Shown here: in pieces, positions 63,109-64,000 of the stretch
Layout of the letters: each line of letters begins with the position of its first letter
How positions within the stretch are numbered: position 1 is the first letter of the stretch
DNA from: Alphaproteobacteria bacterium
Lineage (GTDB): Bacteria; Pseudomonadota; Alphaproteobacteria; Rhizobiales; GCA-2746425
Length of the DNA stretch: 64,000 nucleotides
Direction: 5' to 3'
NCBI GenBank assembly: GCA_024743215.1
Contig: JANSWZ010000010.1
Span: 124,001-188,000 of the forward strand
Position numbers and translations under genes: made by a program
The notes under the pieces: generated by a model
What the model saw: only the letters and a program-made list of their open reading frames with translations
Database searches by the model: none
Told to the model about the DNA's origin: nothing

Positions 63109-64000
63109 ACGATTTGACACCAAACAATGAGGCTGAACTTGTCAGCGCGGTCCAGCAGGCGCTGAGCGATGCAACACCATTGCTGGTTCAGGGTAATGGA
63201 AGCAGATCAGGCCTGGGCAGGACAGTGCAGAGCGCAAAGACACTCAGCACGTCGAATCTGTCGGGCATCACTTTGTTAGAGCCCGCCGAGATGGTGTTTT
63301 CGGCAAAAGCGGGCACACCGGTATCTGTTGTAAAAGCAGCCCTTGCAGAACATGGCCAGGCTATGACCTTTGAACCCATGGATCATCGACAACTTTACGG
63401 TACGGACAGTGAACCGACCATTGGTGCCGTTGCCGCAGGCAACATATCTGGTCCGCGCCGCATCCTGGCCGGTGCCGCCAGAGATAGTCTGATCGGTGTG
63501 CGTTTGGTGAATGGCAAGGGTGAGTTGATCAAGAATGGCGGCCGGGTGATGAAGAATGTTACCGGGCTTGATCTGGTCAAGCTTATGTCCGGTTCCTGGG
63601 GCACTTTGGGGGTTCTGAGCGAAGTCACTTTCAAGGTTCTGCCCAAACCGGTGCACAGCGCCACACTGCAATTCTCAAATCTTGCTGATGACAAAGCTGT
63701 TGCCGCCTTATGCACGGCCATGAAATCTCAATTTGAGGCCTCCGGGACAGCGCATCTGCCGGCTGGAATAGGCGGTGAAAAAGCTAAGACACTGATCCGG
63801 CTGGAAGGCTTTGACTCGCAATTGCGTTATCGTCTGGACCAGATGACGAAACATCTGTCGGAATTTGGCAAGGCAGAAGAAATTGCCGAAGCTGAAAGCG
63901 AAATCTTATGGAACAGCATTCGCGATTGCGGTCCGTTGGCGGAGCCATCCGGCCACGCAATCTGGAAAATTTCGGTAGCACCCACAAAAGGCGCCGCCTT
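63105..64000 (+). CDS. glcE: Glycolate oxidase subunit GlcE (partial, runs off the window)
   Basis: The ATG at 63105 overlaps the glcD stop (ATGA). About 298 codons are visible, three quarters of a usual GlcE. The FAD-binding part shows LLVQGNGSRSG, TIGAVAAGNISGPRRI and GGRVMKNVTGLDLVKLMSGSWGTLGVL, which match GlcE. It partners GlcD; glcF is expected next, outside the window. Confidence 0.92.
   Translation, partial: MNDLTPNNEAELVSAVQQALSDATPLLVQGNGSRSGLGRTVQSAKTLSTSNLSGITLLEPAEMVFSAKAGTPVSVVKAALAEHGQAMTFEPMDHRQLYGTDSEPTIGAVAAGNISGPRRILAGAARDSLIGVRLVNGKGELIKNGGRVMKNVTGLDLVKLMSGSWGTLGVLSEVTFKVLPKPVHSATLQFSNLADDKAVAALCTAMKSQFEASGTAHLPAGIGGEKAKTLIRLEGFDSQLRYRLDQMTKHLSEFGKAEEIAEAESEILWNSIRDCGPLAEPSGHAIWKISVAPTKGAA

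Overview
The window looks like a chromosomal segment of a marine alphaproteobacterium, probably a Hyphomicrobiales (Rhizobiales) relative. The pointers are a PdhS/PleC/DivJ-type histidine kinase, two phasins, a DUF1127 protein, a tRNA-His without the usual G-1 and with A73, an adjacent rsmE-gshA pair, a FosX-like enzyme, and a DddL-type DMSP lyase operon, which suggests seawater. Taxonomy is inferred from gene content only.

Layout. 1-2.3 kb: end of a polyol ABC transporter operon, a decayed sorbitol-dehydrogenase remnant and an intact mannitol 2-dehydrogenase. 2.4-7.2 kb: YtoQ-family protein, a zinc-binding ZnuA with a very long His/Asp loop behind a candidate Zur box, a glutathionyl-hydroquinone reductase, a secreted protein and a gluconolactonase-like enzyme. 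7.2-17 kb: polyamine block, with puuB-spuC-puuA on the minus strand and a second glutamine-synthetase-like gene plus potFGHI on the plus strand, then tRNA-His. 17.3-23.6 kb: two phasins with matching inverted repeats upstream, a PdhS-like kinase, a DUF1127 protein and a LysR regulator.

23.7-34 kb: the most unusual region. A frameshifted TIR gene is followed by five close-set plus-strand genes: alpha/beta hydrolase, TPR-trypsin-like protease, lysozyme-LysM-amidase protein without a signal peptide, TIR protein, and an nSTAND NTPase with a transmembrane segment and a seven-bladed WD40 propeller. This has the composition of a multi-effector NLR-like conflict system and is the best candidate for an undescribed system here.

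34-45 kb: EamA exporter, a small ORF, fosX, gshA and rsmE on the minus strand, xseA on the plus strand, then poorly characterised genes (2OG-oxygenase-like, secreted Cys-rich, MORN-repeat, lone receiver domain, methyltransferase, GNAT).

45-54.8 kb: DMSP region. A minus-strand operon (mmsA/dddC, type III CoA-transferase, enoyl-CoA hydratase, 3-hydroxyacyl-CoA hydrolase, GMC dehydrogenase dddA, lyase dddL) accounts for every step from DMSP through acrylate, acryloyl-CoA, 3-hydroxypropionate and malonate semialdehyde to acetyl-CoA. A TetR gene heads it, and one 15-bp palindrome type lies before both the TetR gene and the operon. A homocysteine S-methyltransferase with a divergent TetR flanks the other end.

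54.8-64 kb: a membrane protein, DUF3422, a FadR-type regulator with lutABC (lactate oxidation), a cytochrome c, and glcD-glcE (glycolate oxidase; glcE runs off the window). The theme is uptake and oxidation of small organic compounds: polyols, polyamines, lactate, glycolate and DMSP.
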